A DNA stretch of 64,000 nucleotides from Albibacterium sp035514885 (GTDB lineage Bacteria; Bacteroidota; Bacteroidia; Sphingobacteriales; Sphingobacteriaceae): contig NZ_DATJCH010000005.1 in NCBI RefSeq assembly GCF_035514885.1, positions 1-64,000 of the forward strand. The letters are read 5' to 3'. The notes beneath the pieces are model-generated. The model made no database searches, was not told where the DNA came from, and saw nothing but the letters and a program-made list of their open reading frames with translations. Below are positions 44,801 through 52,498 of this stretch, in pieces; positions within the stretch are counted from its first letter, which is position 1, and every line of letters starts with the position of its first letter. Both the position numbers and the translations under genes were made by a program.

Positions 44801-45093
44801 TCGAAGGCACCAGATTCATTGGTTGAGGTAACCGCAGACTTTCCTATTACTCTAATGGTAGCACCAGCTAAAGGAGTGTTCGAGTTTGCGTCCCTAACGG
44901 TTCCTTTGATTACTCTTTCTTGATTTTTGAAAGTGAGAGACTCCACAGAATGGAGTGTGTTTGAGGTTGGATGTGGTATTGCTAGTGTAGTATTACTCAC
45001 AAGTAATAAGGCACTAAGAATCCACACCGATTGCTTCAACGTAGATCTTTTACTAAAAGAGCTAACGTTAGAAAACTGTTTGGTTTTCTTCAT
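41806..45093 (-). CDS. SusC/RagA-type TonB-dependent transporter (second pair)
   Basis: 1095 aa. A signal peptide (hydrophobic ~22-38), a carboxypeptidase-regulatory-like domain (~60-135: VIKGTVRDANSNTPLAGAT), a TonB-box-like NLEEIVVTGYSTQ, a plug with IRGFSTINNNEPLYIIDGVPF and IYGARANNGVVIITTK, and a barrel ending in YMLGLSLGF. No STN domain. It precedes the SusD gene in a two-gene operon that lacks any neighbouring catabolic gene, i.e. an orphan SusCD pair. The 392 bp upstream contain no other gene. Confidence 0.95.
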   Translation of the reverse strand: MKKTKQFSNVSSFSKRSTLKQSVWILSALLLVSNTTLAIPHPTSNTLHSVESLTFKNQERVIKGTVRDANSNTPLAGATIRVIGKSAVTSTNESGAFEISASVNDVLEVSYIGYLKTEVTVTSTTSALTVNLTEDINNLEEIVVTGYSTQRKKDLTGSVAVVDVAQLKSTPAASAVESLQGRATGVQVVTDGAPGSTPQIKIRGFSTINNNEPLYIIDGVPFEGKLSWLNQNDVESMQVLKDASAASIYGARANNGVVIITTKSGKIGPAQLSFDAYYGVQVPKTGSYPKMMTPQQVLDLDNQLSGTNETLPEYLLAGGISGNNITSSDADMSKYNYDGKDRSTFYQITKANRAGTNWFDELSQTAPTQSYQISATGGSENATYAMSGGYLGQKGSIIHTGFEKFNVRTNTQFKAFDGKLRIGENLQYSYTEGFGMGVNPNVAGDYQGEGSVLGFAYRIQNIIPVYDEGGHFAGSYGGWGNGENPVAIAYRAKDDKNRSNFFFGNAFAEYDLIPTLTLRSNFGMRYENYNGINLNYPNPEFSEGSFNNGMSEYQGYFTEWTWTNTLTYRPDLGEDHNLSILAGTEAIKSRGRDLSGSRNAYFTLSSLDYFYLNSGTSSIGNASSGSVGSMFSIFGKADYSFMDRYLLSVTVRRDGSSNFGSNNLYGTFPGVSGAWRISQEDFMQDASWLTDLKIRAGYGITGNQRIPGYQYLNRYASSLTSSSYPINGTTQSGIWQSSYANEDVKWEQVKSLNLGLDFTILDGDVDGSIDWYDKTTDDMLYRLPLPAIAVGRAESPYVNIGSMNNKGVEFSIGYHYGHRQNTPFTLDVSANISKNNNKIVSLAPSVDQQIFGAFRSMETSILKVGQPYASFFGYKTVGIYQDASDITNNPSYPGARPGGLKYADISGPNGKPDGVIDAADRTIIGNPHPDFVYSFNINTSYKNFDLMMYLYGSQGNDLYEATRYFTDFGVFKGQKSTRLLDAWSPTNTGSSTPSITNDAAAYEYASSSYYIQDGSFLKLKNIQVGYNLPTEKIFGANSFKKLRVYMGVTNVFTITKYEGLDPEISATSSDYPALGVDFGIYPQARQYMLGLSLGF

Positions 45094-45485
45094 GATTATT
45101 GATTAAAAGGTTAATTGATTTAAAAAAAATAAATGGAGGGAAGTATAAGTCTACTCATGCATTATAGTTTAGTTTCGAATTTTGGTTAATTGTATCACCT
45201 AAGTTACGCAAACGGTTGATAATGTCAAGTTATTTTAAAATTATTTTTATGGAACCGTGGTATTTCTAAAGTTTTTTAGTGTTGGGTTAGGCATAAAAAA
45301 CTGTGAAATAGTTCGTTATAAGATGGTTTTAGCCATTTGTTCAATTTCAATTGGCAGATTAGACAAATCTAAATATTTAATCTTGAGTTAATGTAAAAGT
45401 AACAGTTTCAGCACTACGAAAGGTAGGTGAGCTTGGTTTGGAGATTAGTTGGATGCGGGTAACCTATTATAAAAATGCAGTGATT
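45094..45485. other. Intergenic region upstream of the orphan SusC gene
   Basis: 392 bp between the SusC start and the hemW stop; no reading frame of note. It must carry the SusC promoter. The minus-strand TAGATTTG at 45364-45371 fits TAnnTTTG but would give a 260-base leader, long for this group, so it is only a candidate. I see no terminator hairpin for hemW here. Confidence 0.5.
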
Positions 45486-46616
45486 TTAATGAGTTGTAAA
45501 AAACTCGGAAGCTATTTGGTCTGCCAAGAGCTTACCTTTTTGGGTTAAAGTATAAATATTTTTCTCTTGTTTTATTTTCTTTTCTTCCTGGTATTTTGGC
45601 AGACATTCATTCATGGCTTGCATAAATTCTGAAGGAAAGTTTTGGTTTAAGTAATTGATATCAATTCCCCATTTTGTGCGTAAAGAGGTCATGACATATT
45701 CATTGAATTTGTCTGATTCTGTAAGCACTTCCATCTCCATCGGAATCTCATTCTTTATGATAGATTGGATGTATTTCGAGTTGTTGGCGATATTCCATTG
45801 ACGGCTTGTGCCATTGAATGAATGAGCAGATGGCCCGATTCCTAAATAAGGAACACCTTTCCAATAGTTGGTGTTATGCTTGGAGTAACGTTCATTCTTT
45901 GCATAGTTTGATATCTCATATTGTTCAAAACCAACTTTAGTGATCATTTCTGTTAATATAAGGAATTGATCAGCACTTTGACCTTCGTTCATAGGCTTTT
46001 GAATTCCTTTATTGATGAAACTGGCTAAAGCTGTTTGTGGTTCGATGGTCATGCTATAGGCGGAGAGGTGGGGTATGCCTAAATTGATGATCTGTTGAAT
46101 ATTGTTTATCCATTTAAGGTCGCTCAACAAGGGATACCCATAAATTAGGTCGGCGGTAATATCCTCAAAGCCGGCGTCCTGAACTCTTTTTATAGCAGAA
46201 TCTGCCTCTTGAGCATTGTGCGCACGATTCATCCAGCGGAGGTCTTCCTCGTAAAAAGATTGCACTCCTATGCTGAAGCGATTGATAAGTGACTCTCTTA
46301 ATTCTCGTACTTTTTCCTTTGTTAGATCATCTGGATTAGCTTCTATGGTAATTTCCGGATTAGATGCAATGCTGAAGTGAGTATATATTGTATCTAATAA
46401 ATAATTGATTTCTTGAGCAGAAAGGAGGGAAGGAGTGCCGCCACCTAAATAAATACTTTCTATGGTTTGTTCTTGAAGATAGCCTTTACTTATAATTAGC
46501 TCTTTTTGCAAAGCTGAAAGAAGTTCTTCCTTATATTTTAAAGAGGTTGTAAAATGGAAATCACAATAATGACATGCTTGCTTGCAAAAAGGAATGTGGA
46601 TGTAAATACCGGCCAT
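45486..46616 (-). CDS. hemW: Radical SAM haem chaperone HemW (HemN-like)
   Basis: 376 aa. The radical-SAM cluster motif is C-KQA-C-HY-C near the N-terminus (IHIPFCKQACHYCDFHF), followed by SIYLGGGTPSLLS, ITIEANPDDLT, RFSIGVQSFYEEDLRWMNRAHN and the C-terminal HemN_C domain. The length and the CDFHF ending of the motif (no fourth cysteine as in HemN) place it with HemW, which inserts haem into proteins, rather than with coproporphyrinogen dehydrogenase. Older annotations call this family oxygen-independent coproporphyrinogen oxidase. Single gene; minus-strand box TATCTTTG at 46733-46740. Confidence 0.92.
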   Translation of the reverse strand: MAGIYIHIPFCKQACHYCDFHFTTSLKYKEELLSALQKELIISKGYLQEQTIESIYLGGGTPSLLSAQEINYLLDTIYTHFSIASNPEITIEANPDDLTKEKVRELRESLINRFSIGVQSFYEEDLRWMNRAHNAQEADSAIKRVQDAGFEDITADLIYGYPLLSDLKWINNIQQIINLGIPHLSAYSMTIEPQTALASFINKGIQKPMNEGQSADQFLILTEMITKVGFEQYEISNYAKNERYSKHNTNYWKGVPYLGIGPSAHSFNGTSRQWNIANNSKYIQSIIKNEIPMEMEVLTESDKFNEYVMTSLRTKWGIDINYLNQNFPSEFMQAMNECLPKYQEEKKIKQEKNIYTLTQKGKLLADQIASEFFTTH

Positions 46617-47521
46617 TTTTTGAATTAGTGATAAATAATGATAATAATTTAAGTGGAAGTTATATTATCTATCTGATCGTCTTGTATTATGCTGTTTTAT
46701 ATCTTATACTAAACAGTTAAAGCAAAGATAGGCGAAATTATGATTTTCTAAGAATCTGTGTTCTTACCTAATAAAAGAAAGAATAAGTATAAATATAATG
46801 CGTATCTTTTCGATGTGGATTGTCCGGTTTCTTCTTGAGTCTGTGGTTACGTTGGATCAAATCAAAACGGTTTAAGGACTTGAAAAAATAAATAATAGAG
46901 TCATCTGCCAACAAAGATGAACAAAAAACAAACGACAAGCGCGAAGATATTTCCTGAAAGCAGAGCAAATGTACAATGATTGGATATTGTCTACTTGGGT
47001 ACCTGAACCGGAAGATTCCTAGAATGGGTGATCACATGGAAAACCGATATGGACAACGAAAAATGCCTAGTTCTAACGGACTAACTGTTATTATTTTAGC
47101 ATGTGTTTATACCATGTATGACGAAATCGTTGATCCGGGAAAGAAGTATATTAAGCGGTGCAACAGTTATAGCCGAAAATGGAATAAATTATGCTCTATG
47201 GTGATAAATGGTGGTCTGTTCCTATGTAAATCGAGGTAATAGCCTTAACCGCTCATTTTCAGGTTGTATGGTGATGGAGGTAATGTGCGTTCTTGAACCC
47301 TGCCAAGTTTTTAGGAAGGAAAAGTAGAATTTATAATCTTATATCGTTTGACATCCTTGAAAACTTATTTCTGTACTTGATGGGAGTAAGGTCGGTAATC
47401 TAGTTGGCCAAGCTTGTAGAGCCTGAAATTCCTGATGCTACGATCTAATTAAAAGCTATTATACAGGCTGTATCTTTGTGCAATTTAAATAACAAATATC
47501 AGGCATATAGAAGTGCTATAA
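46617..47521. other. 905-bp stretch without a convincing gene
   Basis: The only frames above 60 codons are 46768-46968 (minus, 66 codons) and 46976-47239 (plus, 87 codons); neither shows a recognisable domain, and both have irregular composition. The part from ~46980 to 47450 is less AT-rich than normal spacers here and contains short inverted repeats such as AGCGGT (47153) with ACCGCT (47267). It could be a decayed gene or a structured RNA. The first ~120 bases hold the hemW promoter. Confidence 0.5.
46733..46740 (-). promoter_or_regulatory. -7 box of hemW
   Basis: Minus-strand TATCTTTG exactly fits TAnnTTTG; the transcript would have a leader of about 110 bases. Confidence 0.35.
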
Positions 47522-48205
47522 TTATGTGCTTTTCTTAATCTCCTCTTCAACTAATTTAAAAACATTTAAGAAATCGTAGTTGAGATTTTCGATCGCATTT
47601 TCTAACACAATTAGTGCAGTTTCAGTTTCTTTGGCACTGAACTCCTCAACCCATACTCTTCGGCCAATACGGTCAAGTGCATGTACTAAGCTAACAGGTT
47701 TATTATAGGTTTCTAAGTAACGGCTTTCAATAAAGTTATTTAGAAACCTATAAAAACCATTTGTTTCCATGATGCCAAGTTTGTGCATAAAGTCATCCAG
47801 TATCTTTGGTTCGCATGCATCTAAGTTTCTATAAAACTGATTTGTGTCTACTATATTATTACGAATCAGGAGGGAGTCTAATATTAATTCATAAGCCACA
47901 TGGGCTAAGAAAAAGGGACGCTTGGGCAAATCAGTAAATACTGTTGCTAACTCTTGTCGTAATTGCGAGCTATGTATTTTGAAAGGCACCGAATTATGAA
48001 AGATTGCATCTACCTGGACATGATGTTTCCATCCTTCGAAGAGAAGATTGATGTCTGAATTATCGTTAAAAAGTAAATTTTCTTTTTCGGGTCGGAATTT
48101 CCAATTATAATGATGGTTTCTGAATAAATCAGGAAGAATTGCTCCTATGGTGTAATAGGGGTTGTTGATAGATTGAACAAAGTAATAATGCGATAGAAAG
48201 TTCAA
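47522..48205 (-). CDS. AcpH-like (acyl carrier protein phosphodiesterase family) protein
   Basis: 227 aa. The start MNFLSHYYF, the GAILPDLFRN segment, the WKHHVQVDAIFHNS block and the HVAYELILDSLLI helix resemble the histidine/aspartate pattern of the ACP phosphodiesterase (AcpH, HD-like) family. AcpH removes the phosphopantetheine arm from acyl carrier protein, but many distant members are untested; the match is judged by eye. All-helical, cytoplasmic. Divergent from the EcsC-family gene (82 bp apart). Confidence 0.6.
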   Translation of the reverse strand: MNFLSHYYFVQSINNPYYTIGAILPDLFRNHHYNWKFRPEKENLLFNDNSDINLLFEGWKHHVQVDAIFHNSVPFKIHSSQLRQELATVFTDLPKRPFFLAHVAYELILDSLLIRNNIVDTNQFYRNLDACEPKILDDFMHKLGIMETNGFYRFLNNFIESRYLETYNKPVSLVHALDRIGRRVWVEEFSAKETETALIVLENAIENLNYDFLNVFKLVEEEIKKST

Positions 48206-48287
48206 TTTCTTTTTTTTGTAAGGTAATAAAAAGCATGCGATTTCTGCATAGTGGGAAAATAGAAAATTATTTTGTTATTTGTAATAA

Positions 48288-49028
48288 ATGACTCCTTACA
48301 AAGAACGTGTGTTTTCAGAGCTGAAATTATGGCGAATAAAGATGAGAAAGAAAGCATCTTTAAGTAACCGCTTAGCAAAGAAGGTTCAGGTGAGATTAAA
48401 TGGTATGATTCCTGAAAAAATTCATCAAGCCATTACATTTACTATTGAAAAGATGGTGAGTGGAGTTTTGTTTGGCACTAAATTTATTACCCCCAAGCGC
48501 AAAGAAAATGCTTCTTTTCAGTTAAGGGAAGCTTATGTAAAAAAACAAATAACGTTTTACCAGAAAACAGCTTCAGTTGAAGGTGCAGTTACTGGGGCTG
48601 GTGGCATCATTATGGGTTTTGTTGATTTTCCGGCATTTTTGACCATCAAAATGAAGATGCTTTTTGAAATTGCTTCGCTTTATGGGTTTGATGTAAAAGA
48701 CTATAAAGAAAGGCTGTTTATTCTGCATATTTTTCAATTAGCTTTTTCAAGTCAGGAAGGACGAAATGAAGTGTTTGAGGTAATTGATAATTGGGAGAAT
48801 TATATTAGCACGTTGCCTTCTGATGTAGAGCAGTTCGATTGGCGTACTTTTCAGCAAGAATATCGTGATTATATTGATTTGGCTAAATTGGCTCAGTTAA
48901 TTCCTGTAATTGGTGCAGCAGTTGGAGCAATAGCCAATTATCAGTTAGTGAAATTACTTGGGGAAACTGCCATGAATTGCTATCGGATGCGATTGATACA
49001 TAAAGGGGAATTAGAAACTATTGATTAA
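48288..49028 (+). CDS. EcsC family protein
   Basis: 246 aa. The central block VEGAVTGAGGIIMGFVDFPAFLTIKMKMLFEIASLYGFDV (residues ~95-135) and the C-terminal IPVIGAAVGAIANYQLVKLLGETAMNCYRMR are characteristic of the EcsC domain. It is named after the third protein of the Bacillus Ecs ABC system, whose own role is unclear. Hydrophobic glycine-rich segments suggest membrane association. Single gene upstream of ispG, with a separate promoter between the two. Confidence 0.85.
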   Translation: MTPYKERVFSELKLWRIKMRKKASLSNRLAKKVQVRLNGMIPEKIHQAITFTIEKMVSGVLFGTKFITPKRKENASFQLREAYVKKQITFYQKTASVEGAVTGAGGIIMGFVDFPAFLTIKMKMLFEIASLYGFDVKDYKERLFILHIFQLAFSSQEGRNEVFEVIDNWENYISTLPSDVEQFDWRTFQQEYRDYIDLAKLAQLIPVIGAAVGAIANYQLVKLLGETAMNCYRMRLIHKGELETID

Positions 49029-49059
49029 AACTAGCTTAGTGGGCTATCGGGTATTTTTA

Positions 49060-49067
49060 TAACTTTG
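49060..49067 (+). promoter_or_regulatory. -7 box of ispG
   Basis: TAACTTTG exactly fits TAnnTTTG and lies 29 bases before the ispG ATG. A purine-rich TAGGAGTAG sits close to the start as a ribosome binding site. Confidence 0.5.
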
Positions 49068-49096
49068 TATTATAAAATTAATTAGGAGTAGAACAG

Positions 49097-51109
49097 ATGA
49101 GTACAACAGTTAGTAAGATACTTTCGGGTGGATATTGTAATTCTCTTTCTCATTATTCCAGGTATTTAACTCGCGAGGTTACTATTGGCGATATACCAAT
49201 GGGTGCGAATAACCCAATCCGTATTCAAAGTATGACTACGGTAGATACGATGGATACGTTGGGTTCAGTTGAGCAAACAATTCGGATGGTGGATGCCGGT
49301 TGTGACTATGTGCGAATAACTGCACCAAGTATTAAGGAAGCTAGAAATTTAGCAGAAATAAAGAAACAATTACGGTTAAGGGGCTATAATGTTCCTTTGA
49401 TTGCAGATATCCATTTTACCCCGAATGCTGCAGAAGCAGCTGCAAGGATTGTTGAAAAGGTCCGAATTAACCCGGGCAATTATGCAGATAAAAAGAAATT
49501 CAGTGAATTAACCTATACAGATTCAGAGTATCAGAATGAGCTGGAGCGCATTTATAAAAAGTTTGCACCACTTGTGAAGATTTGTAAGGAATATGGTACT
49601 GCCATGCGGATTGGAACAAACCATGGATCACTGTCAGATAGGATAATGAGCCAGTATGGTGATACACCTAAAGGTATGGTTGAGTCTGCAATGGAGTTTA
49701 TCCGGATGTGTGAAGACTTAAAATACTATAATCTTGTTATTTCCATGAAGTCCAGCAATCCGCAGGTAATGATACAAGCCTATCGTTTGCTGGTAGAGAA
49801 GATGACTGAGGAGGGAATGAATTATCCTTTGCATTTAGGGGTTACTGAAGCAGGTGATGGGGAAGATGGTCGTATAAAATCTGCTGTTGGCATTGGTACT
49901 CTGTTAGAAGACGGGCTAGGCGATACCGTGCGGGTTTCATTAACGGAAGAACCTGAATTTGAAGCACCCGTTGCCTCGGCTTTGATTAATCGTTATAAGA
50001 AGCGTGCTGAAAACAACATGCCTACTGAAGTTTATTCAGAAAAAGAGAGCTTTATTCTGCCATACGCAACATATTTTAAGCGCGAGACAAAAGAGGTCAA
50101 TAACTTTATTGGTGGAAGTATGGTGCCCAGAGTACTTGTAGATATTTCCAGAGAAAATTTAAAAGACCCTTATACGCTGATGAGTGTTGGCTATAGATAT
50201 GATATGCTGCTTGATAAATATCATATGGGAGATCAGTCTGTTGATTTTGTGTACCTGGCAGATTCTCTGCCGTCATTTACAATGCCGGCTAATTTGAAAC
50301 AAGTATATAATTATAGAACCTGGATTGGGCTAAAGGATAAAACGAATATTCATCCTTTATTTAGTCTTGAGGAATATGTATCAACTTCTGAGCATGATTC
50401 ATCGATTAACTTGGTTGTAATTAATAATTCTGATCTGACAGGAGAAGTATTTGGCTCGCTGGAAATTGATAAAAGCATCGTTTTTATTTTAGAAACGAAT
50501 GAGGAACACGGAATGGCTGACCAAAGGCAGTTTTTCTGTAAGCTTATAGAACTGGGGATTCAAATACCGGTAGTGATTAAGAGAACTTATAATCCCGCTG
50601 ATTTTAATGGCCCTATTGGTGATTTGATGAGTGTCGAGGAGCCTGTTTCAAAGCTTCAGCTATATGCCGGAACAGATTTTGGAGGCTTGCTGACTTCAGG
50701 TTTAGGAGATGGAATATGGATAGATTCTGAAGCAACGGATCTTGATAAAATTGTTTCTACATCTTTTGGTATTTTACAGGCAACTCGTTCTCGGATTTCT
50801 AAGACAGAATATATATCATGTCCAAGCTGTGGTCGAACACTTTTTGACTTGCAGGAAACCACTCAACTCATTAGAACCAGGACCAATCATTTGAAAGGAT
50901 TGAAGATTGGTATCATGGGTTGTATTGTAAATGGACCTGGAGAAATGGCTGATGCTGATTATGGATATGTGGGTGCAGGACCGGGAAAAATCACACTTTA
51001 TCGCGGAAAACAGGTTGTTAAGAAAAATGTTGACACCAAAAATGCCTTAGATGAATTGATAGAAATCATTCGAGAGGATGGCAAATGGGTTGATATTGAG
51101 GATGTTTAG
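49097..51109 (+). CDS. ispG: 4-hydroxy-3-methylbut-2-en-1-yl diphosphate synthase, large type
   Basis: 670 aa, far longer than the ~370 aa of E. coli IspG. The N-terminal TIM barrel is clear (IRIQSMTTVDTMDT, IADIHFTPNAAEAAA, VRINPGNYADKK, HLGVTEAGDG). The C-terminal Fe-S domain carries ISCPSCGRTLFDLQ and IGIMGCIVNGPGEMADADYG with the three cluster cysteines and the catalytic Glu. Between them lies an extra domain of about 260 residues (~300-560), as in the three-domain IspG of plants, Chlamydia and Bacteroidota. It reductively opens the cyclic diphosphate MEcPP to HMBPP, the substrate of IspH encoded at 30.7 kb. Confidence 0.96.
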   Translation: MSTTVSKILSGGYCNSLSHYSRYLTREVTIGDIPMGANNPIRIQSMTTVDTMDTLGSVEQTIRMVDAGCDYVRITAPSIKEARNLAEIKKQLRLRGYNVPLIADIHFTPNAAEAAARIVEKVRINPGNYADKKKFSELTYTDSEYQNELERIYKKFAPLVKICKEYGTAMRIGTNHGSLSDRIMSQYGDTPKGMVESAMEFIRMCEDLKYYNLVISMKSSNPQVMIQAYRLLVEKMTEEGMNYPLHLGVTEAGDGEDGRIKSAVGIGTLLEDGLGDTVRVSLTEEPEFEAPVASALINRYKKRAENNMPTEVYSEKESFILPYATYFKRETKEVNNFIGGSMVPRVLVDISRENLKDPYTLMSVGYRYDMLLDKYHMGDQSVDFVYLADSLPSFTMPANLKQVYNYRTWIGLKDKTNIHPLFSLEEYVSTSEHDSSINLVVINNSDLTGEVFGSLEIDKSIVFILETNEEHGMADQRQFFCKLIELGIQIPVVIKRTYNPADFNGPIGDLMSVEEPVSKLQLYAGTDFGGLLTSGLGDGIWIDSEATDLDKIVSTSFGILQATRSRISKTEYISCPSCGRTLFDLQETTQLIRTRTNHLKGLKIGIMGCIVNGPGEMADADYGYVGAGPGKITLYRGKQVVKKNVDTKNALDELIEIIREDGKWVDIEDV

Positions 51110-51185
51110 TCTTTCAGTCTATTTATAAGCATTCTAAATGTTTCTGTTTTACAAAGTCTTGACAATGAACAGCCTCCTTATTTTG

Positions 51186-51193
51186 TACTTTTG
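51186..51193 (+). promoter_or_regulatory. -7 box of the hemA operon
   Basis: TACTTTTG fits TAnnTTTG, with TTG at 51159-51161 as a possible -33 element. It places the transcript start near 51200, downstream of the TTG codon at 51191 and before the TTG at 51221, and so decides the start of hemA. Confidence 0.5.
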
Positions 51194-51220
51194 TGGTCAG
51201 TTAAGCACGATCCTATAATC

Positions 51221-52456
51221 TTGAAAAATCTTAAAGTAATTGCATTTACACATAAAAATGTGGACCTAAAGGACTTGGGGAATTTGGTAATTTGTGATGA
51301 GGAGTTGGAGTCTAGGTTGCTGCGATTAAAAGCTATATTCAACACCTCAGAGATATTCTATATCGGAACTTGTAACCGGGTTGAATTTGTATTCTATGGC
51401 GAACAAGATCTCAATGATGAGTTTGTAAATAGCTTTGTGGATACATTAAACCTTAATGTTTCAGAGAACCAACGTCTTTCTATTTTAAATCAGGTTAATA
51501 CCTATGACGGAAGGGAAGCAATCAATCACCTTTTCAGGATATCATGCTCTCTTGAGAGTTTGGTAGTTGGTGAAAAGGAAATCCTTTCGCAAGTACGTAA
51601 AGCCTATGAACGTTGTCGCTGTGCCGGTTTCACTGGTGATTTTATGCGCATGTTGATGAGCAGTTTGGTAAAAACAGCAAAAGAGGTTTATACTTTAACA
51701 GATATTTCACGGAAACCTGTCTCAGTGGTTTCATTGGCCTATCGCAGTTTACGCGATTCCGGATTAGGAACCAGCCCGCGCTTTTTGATTATAGGTGCCG
51801 GAGAAACGAATCAAAACATAGCTAAATATATTCAGAAACATAAAGATTCTAATTTTGTGGTTTTTAACCGTACTTTAGAAAAGGCAGAAAGTTTAGCAAA
51901 GGAACTGAATGGTAAAGCCTATCCTTTATCAGAACTTGAAAACTATACAGAAGGTTTTGATGTATTAATTACTTGTACCGGCTCAACTGCCCCTTTAATT
52001 GATAATGAATTATATCGGAAGCTATTAAATGGAGATAACTCTAAGAAGACGATTGTCGATTTAGCCATCCCGAATGATACTGCTGAAGAAGTTATAAAAA
52101 ACAACTCTATTAATTATATTGAAGTGAGCAGCTTGCAGGCAATTGCGAATAAAAATATTCAAGATCGATATGAAGAGCTAGTTCATGCTGAACGTATAAT
52201 AGAAGAAAATATTGAAGAATTTATACCTCTTTTAAAACAGCGTAAGGTTGAAATTGCAATGCGGGAAGTTCCTCAGAAAGTGAAAGAAATAAAATCTTTT
52301 GCTTTGAATACTGTATTCGCTCAAGAGGTAAACTCAATGGACGAAGATTCCCGGGCAGTTTTAGAAAAAGTGATAAACTATATGGAGAAAAAATATATTA
52401 GTGTTCCTATGGTTATGGCAAAAGAGATTTTAGTAAAAAACAGTGGGTTGCAGTAA
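51221..52456 (+). CDS. hemA: Glutamyl-tRNA reductase
   Basis: 411 aa from a TTG start at 51221, giving MKNLKVIAFTHKNVDLKDLG as seen in relatives. The open frame extends ten codons upstream (TTG at 51191), but a promoter box covers that region. Motifs: catalytic cysteine in IGTCNRVEFVFYG, SCSLESLVVGEKEILSQVRKAYE, and the NADPH-binding FLIIGAGETNQNIAKYI. It reduces glutamyl-tRNA to glutamate-1-semialdehyde, the first step of C5-pathway haem synthesis. First gene of hemA-hemCD-hemB-hemL. Confidence 0.94.
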   Translation: MKNLKVIAFTHKNVDLKDLGNLVICDEELESRLLRLKAIFNTSEIFYIGTCNRVEFVFYGEQDLNDEFVNSFVDTLNLNVSENQRLSILNQVNTYDGREAINHLFRISCSLESLVVGEKEILSQVRKAYERCRCAGFTGDFMRMLMSSLVKTAKEVYTLTDISRKPVSVVSLAYRSLRDSGLGTSPRFLIIGAGETNQNIAKYIQKHKDSNFVVFNRTLEKAESLAKELNGKAYPLSELENYTEGFDVLITCTGSTAPLIDNELYRKLLNGDNSKKTIVDLAIPNDTAEEVIKNNSINYIEVSSLQAIANKNIQDRYEELVHAERIIEENIEEFIPLLKQRKVEIAMREVPQKVKEIKSFALNTVFAQEVNSMDEDSRAVLEKVINYMEKKYISVPMVMAKEILVKNSGLQ

Positions 52457-52463
52457 CTTTTTA

Positions 52464-52471
52464 TAAGTTTG
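52464..52471 (+). promoter_or_regulatory. Possible internal promoter before hemCD
   Basis: TAAGTTTG fits TAnnTTTG in the 42-bp gap between hemA and hemCD, 27 bases before the GTG start. Confidence 0.35.
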
Positions 52472-52498
52472 AATCCATTTATTTAAGAAAGAATTATT

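Noticed and set aside
46976..47239. 87-codon open frame in the long gap, starting ATG
   Set aside because: No domain, no promoter or ribosome binding site at its start, and odd amino-acid composition; not called as a gene, kept as part of the unexplained region.
46976..47450. Group II intron or insertion-sequence remnant in the long gap
   Set aside because: I found no domain V hairpin motif, no reverse transcriptase or transposase fragment and no terminal repeats, so there is no positive support.
47471..47478. Plus-strand promoter box TATCTTTG
   Set aside because: No gene follows on this strand for 800 bases; it may be a chance match and is mentioned only in the finding on the gap.
51191..51220. 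Upstream TTG start of hemA
   Set aside because: The TAnnTTTG box covers this codon, so it would not be in the transcript, and the TTG at 51221 gives the family-typical N-terminus.
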